A stretch of DNA of 64,000 nucleotides from Cordia subcordata (Eukaryota; Streptophyta; Magnoliopsida; Boraginales; Cordiaceae), in the NCBI GenBank assembly GCA_028554755.1, contig JAPTOF010000017.1, forward strand, positions 1,922,001 to 1,986,000, written 5' to 3'. The notes under the pieces were generated by a model. The model saw only the letters and a program-made list of their open reading frames with translations, was not told where the DNA came from and made no database searches. A program made the position numbers and the translations under genes. Shown here in pieces: positions 23,969 to 36,389 of this stretch. Within the stretch, counting starts at the first letter, position 1. Every line of letters starts with the position of its first letter.

Positions 23969-24163
23969 TCTTTCGTGCCATAAAGTAGGAGACTGAAAGA
24001 AGTAAGCGGAAAGAATAATTTGTTCATTTCATTTTGGCTAGAAGGCCTAGTAGTTAAATTCTCTTTTAGGACTTAGGCTCTAACACTCAACTTATACATC
24101 TCCTCATAGAGATAGCTCTTACCCAAAAAGTCATATCCCATCTTAATTACAACTTTATCAACA

Positions 24164-24712
24164 CTAAATAGTATAGAAAGTCCGACTTGACCTAATAGAG
24201 AATCGGATCCTATTCTTTCTAATCTCAAGAACATTTAGAACATTCGTAAGAGCCAGTTTATCACCAGAGGTCATCTTTGGAATAACATTTCCTATACCTA
24301 CTACTTGAGGAGTTCTAGGATTTCCCATGTAGAGGACTTCCCCTCTAGAGTTAGCTGTGTAGGAAAAAAATGGCCTCCTTTCAAAACAGACATGTCTTGT
24401 TGCTACTGTGTCAATGAACCATTGTTTAGGATTATCCATCATGTTCACTTCTGACACTATCACTGAAATATTTAAATCAGACACGTTGTTCCCTAGGTAC
24501 TTCACAACATTTGCTAGGGCCTTTCTTTTGCACAATCTGCTATCCTTCGCCTTGACCAGATTTCTCACAAATATGACATATCCCCTTGAACGACTTCTTG
24601 TCAGATTTCCCAGCAAAGCCTTTCCCTTCTGTCCACGGTGGGCTTGACTGGTGAACTTTCTCTTTTTGTTGGGATTAGGACCATGTTCCACCATGTGGGT
24701 CTTGGAGTTCAT
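24164..24712 (-). pseudogene. element 2 gag end and protease
   Basis: A Lys/Arg-rich Gag end is followed by WFIDTVATRHVC at about 24389-24425. This corresponds to the aspartic protease site WxIDTGATxHV, with Gly changed to Val in D-T-G. The stretch up to LTNVLNVLEIRKN is the usual protease-domain end. Confidence 0.75.
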
Positions 24713-25921
24713 TTCACCATGAATGCCCCTCTGCCAGTTGAACAGTTCTCCTCCTCAATTCTAAGTTGCAGGATTAAATTTTTCATTGTCATCTCTTGTT
24801 GCTTGTGTTTGAGGCGATTTTTAAACTCCTTCCATCTACGAGGCAAATTTATTTATCAAAGTAGCCACCTGGAATTGCTCAACTTGGAACATCTCCTTAG
24901 CATGGAGCTCTTGGATGATCAACTGATATTCTTGTACCTACAACATCACTGGTTTAGAATTTGTCATAGAGAAATCTAGAAATCTAGTTATCATGAATTT
25001 CTTCGTGCTTGCACTTTCTAGCTCATATTTTTCCTCTAGTGACATCCGTACTTCTTTTTGTAGTTTTACATTTAGCATGCATTTTAAACAAAGAATTATT
25101 AAACAATTCAAAACATAATTTCAACAAAGAAAGTCATAGTGTTTCCAAGCATCCATAGCCATCACTGTTTGCACATCTAGGTTATCTCCCAATAATAGAG
25201 CATCTTGCTGCACAAATATGAACAGCCCCAAGGTTATGAGATAAAACTCTATTTGGAGCTGCTATCTCTTGAAGTCCTTGCTAGTGAACTTCTCTTACTT
25301 GTCTGCATGTGGTGATGGAGGTGCATAGTTAGTTGTCCGAAACATGGGCCTGCATCCAAACACACTACTTGGACTAACAATGTTTGTAACACCTCAAAAG
25401 CTATTGCTAGATCCAGCAACATTAGTGGTTTGACCAAACGAGCTGAAGCCAGACCTAATTGCAGTCGCAAAACTACTGAACCCCTACATAGTCCTAGGAA
25501 CCTATACAGTCATATTAGTTGTTGGATTAGTTCCAACATTTTCAGTCCAATAGTCATAGCAGCACTCGAGGTAGCAATCTAAACCTTGACCACACTTGTC
25601 TCAGGATTCCGAGTTTGGGTATTATCTACAAATTGGACCTGGTCATTGTTTCTAGTTTGAGTTTGATTTTTTTTTATTTCCAGACATTTTGGATAGCTAA
25701 GGTATAAGATGTTTTGCACTTAAGAGACAAGTGTTGTCAGTATGTCAAAATAAAACTGGAATAGTTTAAAATAAATGAATACAAAAAAATTTTTGCTTCA
25801 AATTCAGTTTTTGTTTTGAAGATAAATCTAATTTGTAAAACAGGATTGAGAACTGTGAGCAACAAATAATACAAATTTCCAAGCCTGTTAATTGTTTAGA
25901 AAAGTAAATCCCTTAAGACTA
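24713..25921 (-). pseudogene. element 2 gag remnant and leader
   Basis: Between the protease and the 5' LTR (right side) the minus strand should hold gag. Only short broken frames are visible, such as 25249-25470, which I cannot align confidently. The leader next to the LTR is AT-rich, and no standard TGGTATCAGAGC primer site is present. Confidence 0.45.
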
Positions 25922-26865
25922 TTAGCAATATAATTGAAACAAAAGGAAACCAAAAAGGCAGAATATAAATAAACTAAAGACTGTATAATAATTGAAATAT
26001 CAAGTTGGAAATTAACAACAGATTGCAGAAAATATGAACATAAAAAGAACAGTCGAGGCTTAAAAATATCGATCTCCTTAAGAGATTTACGCCCCTCTAT
26101 TCGGTGTAAAGGTTACGACGTATCCCTTCCAAGATACAATGCCTGTACCTCTTGTATGTGGTAGCACATCAATCCAAGAGCTTGCCAATAGGAAGTGGTT
26201 GAACTCTCTCTATGTTATGCTCAAAAGAAAACTAGCAGAATGAGAAGTATGCAGGGAGATGCTATTCGAAATTCTATATCTAGCTGACTACTAGAAGTTG
26301 TTATTTATAGAGGAACTGGGAAGAGCAATCAAATAATATCTCATTCAATGAGGCAATAAAGTTATCCACCTAATAGTCCAAAATCATCCAGAAAATAAGT
26401 AAAACTGCTCTAATATTCTAGAAACCTAGGTGATTGAGAATTTGCCTAAAAAGAATAATATGGAGTGAAGAGTCCGGAACCAGTTAGCCGTGTCGTGTGG
26501 GCACACGCGCATTGTAGACTTAAACACCATGCCTACCATGTATAGTCTTCCTTCCACATGCCTTGTTGGCACAACCTATAAAGGAACTTATATATAAAGT
26601 GAGCAAAGTTTCATTAGTTTTCCAGTGTAGGATTCAATCCCACATATAACTAAACCTAACAACCAACTTAGTACGAAACTCAACTTTGGCTGCTAATTTT
26701 TCATTTACTACAAGTTCGTTTTTGACATGTAAATATACCATATTCATCTACTCTAAACGAGAAATGTAATAGTACCAATAACCAACCTACTCAACATGCG
26801 CAGCCCAGCTTAAAAATTGAGTTAATATAGCTTTGACTTAATGTCAAGAACCAACCAAACTAACA
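25922..26865 (-). repeat. element 2, 5' LTR (right copy)
   Basis: Partner of 19883-20841. The CCGTGTCGTGTGGGCACACGCG part near 26490 is a G/C-rich island in both copies. Confidence 0.8.
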
Positions 26866-27060
26866 CCTTTTGTTAAGAATGGGTGGATCCTCCAATTGAT
26901 GTTTTTGAAGAGAGAAATGCACAGTAGAAATGTTGTCTTATTACTCAATTTTTGGACAGGTCTCTTCCATTCTTTCTCCTTAGGAAAATGGTTGATACTC
27001 TTCGGAGAAACTCTAGGAAATTAGAAATTAAATAATATAATTTATTGAGTTATGTAAAGT
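26866..27060. repeat. right part of DUF4283-type repeat
   Basis: Continues the repeat broken at 19882. TTTTTGAAGAGAGA, TCAATTTTTGGA, TTCTCCTTAGGAAAATGGTTGATAC and GGAGAAACT are shared with 34150-34270. The match fades after about 27050. Confidence 0.7.
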
Positions 27061-27797
27061 CAAAGTAAATTTAACCTAAATTCATAATATCTCATTTATA
27101 GACAAACATGCTAATGAAGAATGTTACATACTCTTTAATTGTTTATTCAAACTATGTTACACTAATATTATTTAACTAACCGTTATATGTTTTTTTCCCC
27201 TTATTTATCAATGTTGGGTGCAATATTTCTTATTTAGGCAACTAGGTATTTATTTTTGAATTTTAAATATTATATGCTTATGTATAACAACAATATTGCT
27301 ATTTAGAAAACTTCATATTATAAAATTAGTATCAATACCCATGCATCCCACTACTACCCACATTACATTTGACATCTATTACTATAATGTATAATGTCTA
27401 AGTTTTTGCATTCGGTTTATATATTTTGTTTAACATGGCCTAATATATCAATTTGCGCATATATCTTAACGAAATTTGATTTTATCTTTATTTAGTATTA
27501 TACGTAATTAGATAAACTTTAGTTCTGTTACAAGCACTGACATACTATATTTTCTATGCTATTTCAATAAGCATCAACTATCACGTTTCATATATTTGTC
27601 AACATATTATATCAAATTATGATCAATATACCAAGTCATTCTAAACTAATGTTACATTACATTTCTTATTTTCTCATGTTGAATATTTATCTGTCCATGT
27701 AGATTCTAAGATTACCAAATGATTTTGGGTGTTTATTATATGCATATCTCTATTACATGTCAAATTTTTTTCCTTTAATAAGTTTCGCTAATCGCGT
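27061..27797. other. AT-rich intergenic stretch
   Basis: Nothing beyond AT-rich sequence is visible on either strand. Confidence 0.4.
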
Positions 27798-28370
27798 CTT
27801 TTGAACAAATGAATTCGATAAATTTTATTGAATTCATTTGTAAATTCAATTTTTTTAATGTTTAGTAACACTTTTTTTAGAATATGGAGTTCATTTAGAA
27901 TTTCAAGATTTGTAAATCTTGAATTTGCTCAAACTTTATTCAAATTCTAGTTCAAGAGGTAGAATTTGTAATTTCACGAAAGACGAATATACAAAAAGTT
28001 TATAAAGAACAAAAATATCCAAGTAATTATTTATATAATACCATCTACTCTGTTTAAACTACAACATTCACGGTTTGTCATTATCTTGTAAATTCAATTC
28101 TTACTCATTCCTAGATCTTCTTTAATTAATGGTTTTCTTATAACATTATATTTATTCTCTTTGTTCTGTGAAAATTATATTAACAAAAGATATTATAATA
28201 AAAAATTATTTAACTAAAATATACATACTAAATCCAATTACACATGTGATCAAATACAATTTGAATTGAGAAATGATAAGATTAGCTTAAAATTATTTTA
28301 GAGATCCAAATTAGAGAATTAATTTGAAAATTCAAATTCTCATGGAATTCATTTCAAGTCCAAACACTGT
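27798..28370. mobile_element. possible MITE with long degenerate terminal repeats
   Basis: The left end (TTTTGAACAAATGAATTCGAT) and the reverse complement of the right end (TTTGGACTTGAAATGAATTCC) are similar over about 20 bases, and both ends repeat GAATTCATTT-like words. A small palindrome CAAGATTTGTAAATCTTG lies at about 27902-27919. No target duplication was found. Confidence 0.35.
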
Positions 28371-28418
28371 GTAATATCTTATTACATATACTTTCAGTTT
28401 GTTGAATTGGCATATATA

Positions 28419-28590
28419 GGAATTGTTTGGATTTATTCTTTTTTTTTTTAAGAAAAAATATTTTTTTTGAAAACTTTACGTTATTTTTGTAATAATTATT
28501 TAATTTGATTTTTAAAAAAAAATCGAAACTCTAAAGTAATTTTTTAAAAGACGTTAAAAGTGCGCTTTAAGTCAATTCAAACGGGCCCAC
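28419..28590. mobile_element. possible small MITE, about 170 bp
   Basis: The left GGAATTGTTTGGATTTATTC and the right end read inward (GGGCCCGTTTGAATTGACTT) agree at about 12 of 20 positions, enclosing an A/T-rich interior. Such GTTTGGATT-type ends are frequent in plant MITEs. Weak evidence. Confidence 0.35.
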
Positions 28591-28908
28591 ACACTATTAT
28601 AATTTTATTAATCGAAATGTTATTAAATTCACATTCTGTGTGCATATGCTTAAAATAATAACCACAGTTATTTTGCTTAACAATCCTTTTCATGTTTAAT
28701 AAAAATAAAATCCTTTTGTCCCCCACCGAAAAAAAAAAAAGAAGAAGAAGAAGAAAAGAAAAAGTTTTAGCCGCGTCTCAACCTCCTACGCGAAGCCTCA
28801 TTTTCATTTCTCTGACCCAAAAAAGAAAAAGGAGGAAAAACAAATAAAACTCATTTTCATTTCCAAATTTGTTCATTTTGCATGACCACATACACACACT
28901 CACACACG

Positions 28909-28955
28909 TATATATATATATATATATAAAAACACATATATGCATAGCAGTGTAT
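28909..28955 (+). promoter_or_regulatory. RHM gene TATA region
   Basis: A TA microsatellite (from 28909) runs into TATATAAA at 28923-28930, the most likely TATA box. Transcription would start near 28955-28965. The region just upstream (28725-28770) has A and GAA runs. Confidence 0.55.
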
Positions 28956-29935
28956 ATATACGCAGAGACGTCGCTTGACTCCTCGCCTCTCGCTATTGTC
29001 TGAATCATCTCTCTCTCGTTCTCTCTCTCTCTCCATTGATTGTCCCCCCGTTTTCTTTCCTTTTTCCCTCTTTCATCATTAGGGGGTGTTTGATCTTTTG
29101 ATCCCAATTTATACCTGTAAGTTCTTCATCTCTTAACAATTTGTTCATGATCATGATCTGGGTATTTCTCATTTTGATTAGATCTGTCAATTTAGATATG
29201 CTTTTAATTGTTATAAGATTTACTTTTCTGTGTGCATTCCATTTGATCCAGATCTGACTGCATTTGAAAGAATACTTCTGTTGCATGAAACTGCAATTTT
29301 TATGGTTATATGTATTTTTTATTTGCCAAGTTACTGATAGTGTATTGGATGTGATGGTATCATGTATTGATTTTTGTTGGATCTGTGTTGAATTTTTGGA
29401 TTTGGCTTGTGTTATGTAATTTATTGATGATGAATTTGAATTTTAGTTACAATTCCTCCTGATCTTACTTAATTAGCTGTTTTTAGAAGTTTACATTTTA
29501 GTGATTATTGTAACTGATGTGATTTATAGTGTAGAACGTTAGGAAGAGTACGTCGAATGAGAAAATTTTCGAGTTTTTTTATGTGTTCTTGATGAAGGAC
29601 TAGTTGTATGCAGCATGATAAGACTAGTTAAATGGTTGACTTTGTGTTTCTTTATGACAAGCTGATGTAGTGTGCACTCGAGTTCTCGTAGTAAATTAAC
29701 ATGGAAGCTTCTTTCCCTGCATACGTACTGTTGGTGTTCATGAACTGTAGGTTGCTTCCGAGCTCTCTGTGGTTGTGATGCTTCCACTTTTGTATTGAGC
29801 TTTTATGGATTGGTGGTCTCAATTTTTGCATTCAAATGACTCGTTGGTGGATTGATTAGTGCTGATCTCATGTGCAATGTTATCTGATGCTGAACCTAAA
29901 ATTTGTTATTTGTAGAGAGAAGGGACTGCGACAAA
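28956..29935 (+). other. RHM gene 5' leader: CT-rich first exon and 799-bp intron
   Basis: The first exon ends at 29116 (CCT/GTAAGT) and the second begins at 29916 after TTATTTGTAG. The leader has a CT-rich tract at about 29008-29034 (TCTCTCTCGTTCTCTCTC), a common plant leader feature linked with expression level. The intron is T-rich with no coding frame. Only 20 bases of leader precede the ATG in exon 2. Confidence 0.75.
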
Positions 29936-32044
29936 ATGGCTACGCACACGCCCAAGAATATCCTTATTACCGGGGCAGCTGGTTTCATTGCATCTCATGT
30001 TGCAAATAGGCTTGTCCGTAACTACCCAGAATACAAGATTGTCGTTCTTGACAAGCTTGATTACTGTTCGAATCTTAAGAATCTCAACCCATCCAGATCA
30101 TCCCCTAATTTCAAGTTTGTTAAGGGGGATATTGCAAGTGCAGATCTTGTCAACTATCTTCTCATCACGGAGTCAATTGACACAATAATGCACTTTGCTG
30201 CCCAGACCCATGTTGATAACTCCTTCGGTAACAGCTTTGAGTTCACCAAGAATAACATTTATGGTACCCATGTTCTTCTAGAAGCTTGTAAAGTTACTGG
30301 CCAGATCAGAAGGTTCATCCATGTAAGCACAGATGAAGTGTATGGGGAGACAGATGAGGATGCTGTTGTGGGAAACCATGAAGCCTCTCAACTTCTCCCT
30401 ACAAATCCTTATTCAGCTACAAAAGCTGGAGCTGAAATGCTTGTTATGGCTTATGGTAGGTCATATGGATTACCTGTAATAACCACTCGAGGAAACAATG
30501 TCTATGGTCCCAACCAATTCCCTGAAAAGTTAATCCCAAAGTTCATCCTTCTAGCCATGAGAGGAAAGCCTCTTCCTATTCATGGAGATGGTTCCAATGT
30601 GCGAAGTTATCTCTATTGTGAGGATGTGGCAGAGGCATTTGAAGTCATTCTTCACAGGGGAGAAGTTGGTCATGTTTACAATATTGGTACAAAGAAGGAA
30701 AGGAGAGTGATTGATGTTGCCAAAGATATTTGCAAACTGTATTCCATGGATCCAGAGAAAAATATTCAGCTTGTGGAGAACAGGCCATTTAATGATCAGA
30801 GATACTTCCTGGATGATCAGAAGTTGAAGAACTTGGGTTGGTCAGAAAGGACAACATGGGAGGAAGGGTTGAAAAAGACAATGGATTGGTATGTCAATAA
30901 CCCTGATTGGTGGGGGGATGTCTCTGGAGCATTGCTTCCTCACCCTAGAATGCTGATGATGCCTGGTGGGCTAGAAAGGTATCCGGATGGATCTGATAAA
31001 AATGATTCTGATTCAACTACATTCTCAGGCAATTCTAATCAGACCCGAATGGTGGTCCCAGTTTCTAAAAGCGGAAACTCACCCAAGAAATCCGCCTACA
31101 AGTTTTTGATTTATGGTAGGACTGGGTGGATTGGTGATCTGCTTGGAAAGTTGTGCGAAAAACAGGATATCCCATTTGAGTATGGAAAGGGACGTCTGGA
31201 GGATCGCTCACAGCTCTCGGCAGACATTCATGCTGTTAAGCCTACACATGTATTTAACGCTGCTGGCGTAACTGGTAGACCTAATGTTGATTGGTGTGAA
31301 TCTCATAAAACAGAAACAATTCGTACCAATGTTGCTGGTACCCTGAATTTAGCAGATGTATGCAGTGAACATGGTATTCTGATGATGAATTTTGCCACTG
31401 GATGTATATTTGAGTATGATGCTGCTCATCAGGAAGGTTCTGGCATTGGGTTTACGGAGAATGACAAACCTAATTTCACAGGTTCTTTCTATTCAAAGAC
31501 CAAGGCTATGGTAAGCTTTTCCTTTACCACATGATATCATTTCTTTGAAGCAACAAGACTGTTCATTCATACTTCTCGTGTATCTAAACAGGTTGAGGAG
31601 TTGTTGAAAGAATATGACAATGTCTGCACTCTCAGAGTTCGGATGCCAATATCTTCAGATCTCAGCAACCCACGCAATTTCATTACCAAGATTACTCGCT
31701 ACAATAAGGTGGTCAATATTCCTAACAGCATGACAATCTTGGATGAGCTTCTTCCTATTTCTATTGAGATGGCAAAACGCAACCTCAGGGGCACATGGAA
31801 CTTCACAAATCCTGGGGTTGTTAGCCACAACGAGATCTTGGAGATGTACAAGAAATACATAAATCCAAAGTTTACATGGGCAAATTTCACACTGGAGGAG
31901 CAAGCCAAGGTTATAGTTGCCCCTAGAAGCAATAACGAGATGGATGCATCGAAGTTGAAGAAGGAATTCCCTGAGTTGCTACCGATCAAAGAATCATTGA
32001 TCAAGCATGTGTTCGAACCGAACAAGAAAACCGTTGCAGTTTGA
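29936..32044 (+). CDS. RHM1: UDP-rhamnose synthase (trifunctional RHM), complete
   Basis: Exons 29936-31510 and 31592-32044 (ATG/GTAAGC donor, AAACAG acceptor) encode 675 aa, the usual RHM length. The start MATHTPKNILITGAAGF matches the family. The N-terminal half is a UDP-glucose 4,6-dehydratase of the SDR fold: cofactor motif G13xxGxxA19 and catalytic Y159SATK163. After a variable linker (about 355-385) comes the epimerase/4-keto-reductase half, with GRTGWIG (394-400) and Y519SKTK523. The enzyme makes UDP-L-rhamnose from UDP-glucose in the cytosol for pectin and flavonoid rhamnosylation. No lesions are seen. The paralogue number (RHM1 versus RHM2/3) is a judgement from recalled similarity, including the N-terminus and the EFPELL tail. 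Confidence 0.95.
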
Positions 32045-33456
32045 TTGTCCAGATGCTATAATTTGGGGATTGATACTACATTTTGCATTAGTCTATATGG
32101 GGGGTATCGTAAGGTAGTTGGTATTAGTCATTATTCATTCTTAGATTAAGCCGATATTTCTATTGTTTTAGAATTTAGCTAGACAGTAGGATTGCTCTAC
32201 TTTCTTCTCTTTGTACTCTTAAGAAGTTTTAGAGTTTTGCTTAAGGGAACCTTATAGTGTTCGTCCTTGTGTTTGTTCTACTAATACGCCTGGGTGTAAT
32301 TTTTGGGAATTTATTATATAAAATTTCATCATTGTTTTATTATAAATCGATTGAGAACCTTTCATTTGTCTTTAGTTCATTGATAAGCCAGCAGCGCATA
32401 AAAATTGTTCTCACTTTTTCCATGACTCTCAATTCATTGTTTTCCATAGTGCAAGTATTAATATAATATATACACATTTATGCAATGCTAAAAAGTAACA
32501 TCCTGAAATAAGTGATCACTGTAAAAAAGTGACACCATAAATAATTGATCCTTCTTAATTCTTATGGCCCAAAATATATTCTTCAATCAGTAATATGGAT
32601 ATAGATTTTAAATGGAGAAATTGTGCCACATGTCCAGCTGAAGTAGGGGCAACTCGTGAAGCACAGGTAAGAGCGTGGACTCGCGCATAAAAGATGACGC
32701 ACAGGACAATTAAGGTGGTTCAGTATTTGTTGTGAAAATGCACACTTAAAATTGAAAATGGGCAATTATCGCACAAACAAATAATATATGGTAAGGAAGA
32801 ATACTGTCCTATAGAGATTACAGATTAAAATCCTAATAACTACTGAAATTAATATAACCTTAATTTTATCTAACAGACGATTAGTGGATTTAGAAAAATC
32901 AAATTTAAAAATAAACTATATTGAAAAAAAATTTACCAAGAAACAAAATAAGAAACTAAAATTGCCAAAATTAACGAGATGCGAGTGAATTAAATGTTAA
33001 TTTAAAACACCTAAGGTTAACAATTTCACCTTCCTAAAGTATTACTAATAACTTTTGAGACTTAGCAATAATATCGATATTTATCAATTTACTATATTCC
33101 TATGTAAATTGAAATAAGTAGATGATTCATTTACATTAATGATTTCTCGAAAATTGCATAAATCATATAAAGTGCATTCCTATCTCATAAAAATTACGTT
33201 ATTCTATGACATGACTAATTCTAGATCTCGTCTACCAATTTGATTAAGAATTCTAAATAATTAATTGAGTGACCAGTTTAATTAAAAGTATTATGCACAA
33301 AAAGAGATGAATCACTGAACTAAATAAATAAATTGGTATGGGATTAAGAAAAGACACTAAAAGATTCACAGTAAGGGTCCACGGCAACCCTAAATACTAA
33401 ATTTAGTTCACAAAAACATGAAATTTGATATGAATAACTAAAACATACTAAGTAAT
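32045..33456. other. RHM 3' UTR then AT-rich spacer
   Basis: The T-rich 3' UTR probably runs to about 32330. Beyond it there is AT-rich sequence without a recognisable gene or repeat boundary. Confidence 0.4.
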
Positions 33457-33632
33457 TGTTAGTGGTATTTGTTAGTATATGTGTTAATAGTGTTATAATT
33501 CTCCCACATTAGAGAATTAAGGACTTTGGTGTTATTACTCATTGTTATAAATAAGGCTAAGTATATAATAAATATTAAGCCATTCTCTTCAAATTCTAAT
33601 GTCTTATTTGTTTTTAACATGGTATCTAGAGC
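33457..33632 (+). mobile_element. orphan short LTR with primer binding site
   Basis: A 163-base block starts TGTTAGTGGTATT, contains TATAAATAAGG (about 33546) and ends TTTTTAACA at 33619. It is immediately followed by TGGTATCTAGAGC (33620-33632), close to the tRNA-Met primer site TGGTATCAGAGC. This is the arrangement of a 5' LTR. No partner LTR or coding domain of the same element is visible, so it is a truncated copia element or TRIM. Confidence 0.55.
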
Positions 33633-33739
33633 TAGGTTTAGGTATTAGAATTTCTTTCACCCACTAATAAAATTCTTTTCCACCAAGGAATCAAAACAAC
33701 ACACAGGAAACCCTAAGAACCCATCTACTAAATATATAT

Positions 33740-34098
33740 AAGTTAGAGTGAGACACTTTGTTCTCTCGTCTTTTATGTTATTTACATCATGTGCTCATAT
33801 GTGTAATATATGTTTTTGTTGCTATATTTTGCTACCATGTTAATTTGTTGTTTTAATTAGTTCTGAAAAATGATAACCGAAGGAAAATGGCATTAGCAAC
33901 TTAATTCAACATAGATGTCTTTTTCATTGCACGATCTGCATGGAAAATTTCCAAGCCAAAGCATGAAGAAAAATGGAAACAACAATTATGATGCAAGCTT
34001 TCTTCCTCCTCATTGCCACATATAAAAACTAGCTTGGACCTCCAACATGGATTGGCAACACATTCACTGGTAACATTACTCACTCCCTTAAGCTTGAT
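33740..34098. repeat. uninterrupted paralogue of the repeat split by element 2
   Basis: Homologous to 19510-19882 and, beyond 34118, to 26866-27050. It preserves the empty target GAACCTTTTGTTAGG at 34105-34119. Confidence 0.75.
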
Positions 34099-34760
34099 TT
34101 GCATGAACCTTTTGTTAGGAATGAGTTTATTGGAGTGGACCCTACAATTGATTTTTTGAAGAGAGAGATGAGCATTAGAAATTTTGTCTCATTAGTCAAT
34201 TTTTGGATAGGCCTCTTCCATTTTTTCTCCTTAGGAAAATGGTTGATACTTATTGGAGAAACTATGAAAAAGTCGAAATTAAATCAGTTGAAAATGGTCT
34301 CTTTGTTTTCAAATATTGAAAATGATGAATTATATGATCAAGTCATGGAGAAACTTTTGTATGTCAATCATCGTCCTCTTTTGCTTAGAAGATGGGATGC
34401 AAATGTGCAATTGCTTAACTTTAGTTGGGAAACGGTTCTTCTTTGGGTCAAGCTTATTTGGAATGTTCCATGTTCTCTTATTACTCACAACTATATTACT
34501 AGTATTTTTGGTGTCTTGTTGCATATGGATAAGCTTACAGAATCCCTAACTTTCGTTTGGTTTGTAAAAGTTTGTGTGGAAATGGGCCTTTCAAAGAATT
34601 TTCTAGATTACACATTCATGAAATTGAGAAATAGAGAATGAGCTAAGATTGACTAAATATGCTTGGAAGCCCCTTGATCGTCCCTCATGCAAGATTGTCG
34701 GCCATTCCCCCTACAATGTGTCCTAATTCATCTCATGTTAATGCTCCCGGCAAGTTCATC
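34099..34760 (+). pseudogene. DUF4283-type ORF1 of a LINE-like element, partial
   Basis: The open frame 34099-34641 contains FSLGKWLILIGE, PLLLRRWDANVQ, SWETVLLWVKLIWNVP and TFVWFVKVCVEM, in the order and spacing of plant DUF4283 proteins, usually ORF1 of L1-type retrotransposons. A decayed zinc-knuckle-like stretch (SCKIVGHSPYNV) follows past the stop near 34690. The ATG-proximal part shares the repeat with 26866-27050. No reverse transcriptase follows. Confidence 0.55.
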
Positions 34761-36389
34761 TAATGGACAAGAAGAAAGACGGTGACTGGTAGATTTTCAA
34801 ACCTAAAAAAGTTTTGAGGAGAACTACTAATATGCACTCTACTGTCTTGCTCAGACTGACTAGAATGAGCGTTGGCTCGCTAGACTGCTAACAAGAGACA
34901 TTGCTTTCATCTCTTATTCCTTCTCCTAAGACATCGGATTCAAAGAGACCTAGGTTGGTTGTCCCATCCTTGCCCTTACTCCGAAGAATGTCCCAAAGGC
35001 CTGGGAGTTTTAGCTTAAAGAAGGAGAAATTCTTGGTTGGTAAAGAAAGATCTATAAAGTATCTATCGTCCGTTCTTACTCCCTTATTGGCTGGCCTATC
35101 TGATCTGGACCCTATTGACTCATATGGAGAAGGACTGGCACTTTAATCCCCATAGCGGGAGTGCCACAATCCTATTCATCATTTTTTATCTACATAAGCC
35201 AAAGCCCATAGCATTGGCGACATCTCCAGCATAAATGCAAGGAGGATGTATAGTTGATATAGGATCTTGTGGAACAGGATTTGATTTTGTAAGCGGTTCG
35301 GTATGAACAAAGAAATGTTGAACAAAAGGGTTGGAACTCACTGATAGGAATGAAGAGAAAAACAAAGCAAAGCCAAGAGCTCCGTCAATCCTGTTTGTTG
35401 AAATGCCTCAATGAAGTTGCATATGTATATTGAAGTCTATAACACTATTAACCATCTCTAAATCATTATGCTAGTATGTCTATATGTTTGTGTGGTGATT
35501 ACATGAAGTGGGTATGCTTATATACATGTCTATGTGTGTATTTGCATACTTAATAGCATAAATAACTTCTATTGCATGTATGTCGGGTGCCATTGCTCAA
35601 ATTAGTGTAATCTAAGTATGTCTATGTGCTTAGTAGTAGAATACTCTGGAATATTTTCGAACGCCATTCTCTAGATGTGTTTTCTTTGCGCTTAAATGTT
35701 AATACCCGCTATTGTGATGATTGGTGGTGCATAACTAATGGCTAGCCTAGGTCGAGTCTCCCTTAGCTTTAAAACTAGCTAATGGGTTTCAAGGTAGGTT
35801 AGTCAACCTTAGATGGACTAGGTTTTGGCTTTAAATCCAGCCAACAGTTTAGACGTTAGGGTTAGATTGATTTAAGTCACCTAAAATCCTAACTAACTAG
35901 CCCTATGACCTTAAGTCATAATGACCATGCTGTATCTCTAGGTTAGTCGACGCCTAGGGATGGACCCGTACTTAGGCTTTGGGTGTATTAGGAGGTTAAT
36001 TAGGAGTCTAGATGAGAGCAACCAAGTTTAATCTACCAAACAACCCTAACAAGAAGTAGTAATTACCCATTTACAAGACGTAATCACTCTAGCCCCTATT
36101 TCCACGTGTTTGACTCCCTTAGATCACTTGATTCCCCCATTTCACATACACACCGCCCTTTTATTTTCTCGTCTATAGCTTAGGTTTATCTTTCTCGAGC
36201 TCTCCTCAAACCAAAAACACCAAAAAGATTATAGTTAGGACTACAACACGTAGCTTTGTAGGATGCATATAGCTTAGGACACCATACATGTTGAGCCTCC
36301 TCATGGATTCGACCCCGTACTCGTACATACTACACTATATGCAACCCGTGCACTTACAAGCTATTTAGGCTTGTACCACGAGATAGCGA
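34761..36389. other. no gene seen
   Basis: About 1.6 kb with no supported domain. 35700-36100 is rich in AGGTTAG/CTAACTAG words, and 36290-36360 holds a GGATTCGACCCCGTACTCG phrase of the kind seen in retroelement leaders. No LTR could be defined. Confidence 0.3.

Larger units (their letters stand above)
19883..26865 (-). mobile_element. Ty1/copia LTR retrotransposon, element 2 (decayed)
   Basis: LTRs of about 950 bp at 19883-20841 and 25922-26865 flank, on the minus strand, gag, protease, integrase, reverse transcriptase and RNase H in copia order. The target can be read from the paralogue near 34118, which runs GAACCTTTTGTTAGG uninterrupted. Flanks are ACCTTT..(element)..ACCTTTTG, consistent with a short CTTTT-like duplication. 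All coding domains contain stops or shifts, and key catalytic residues are changed. Confidence 0.85.

Noticed and set aside
29005..29286. Minus-strand open frame across the RHM leader
   Set aside because: It lies antisense to the CT-rich leader and intron, is composed of the complement of low-complexity sequence, and has no domain.
31655..32025. Minus-strand open frames over RHM exon 2
   Set aside because: Antisense shadows of the conserved reductase domain.
36300..36330. GGATTCGACCCC resembling a tRNA T-arm
   Set aside because: No cloverleaf, A box or acceptor stem could be formed around it.
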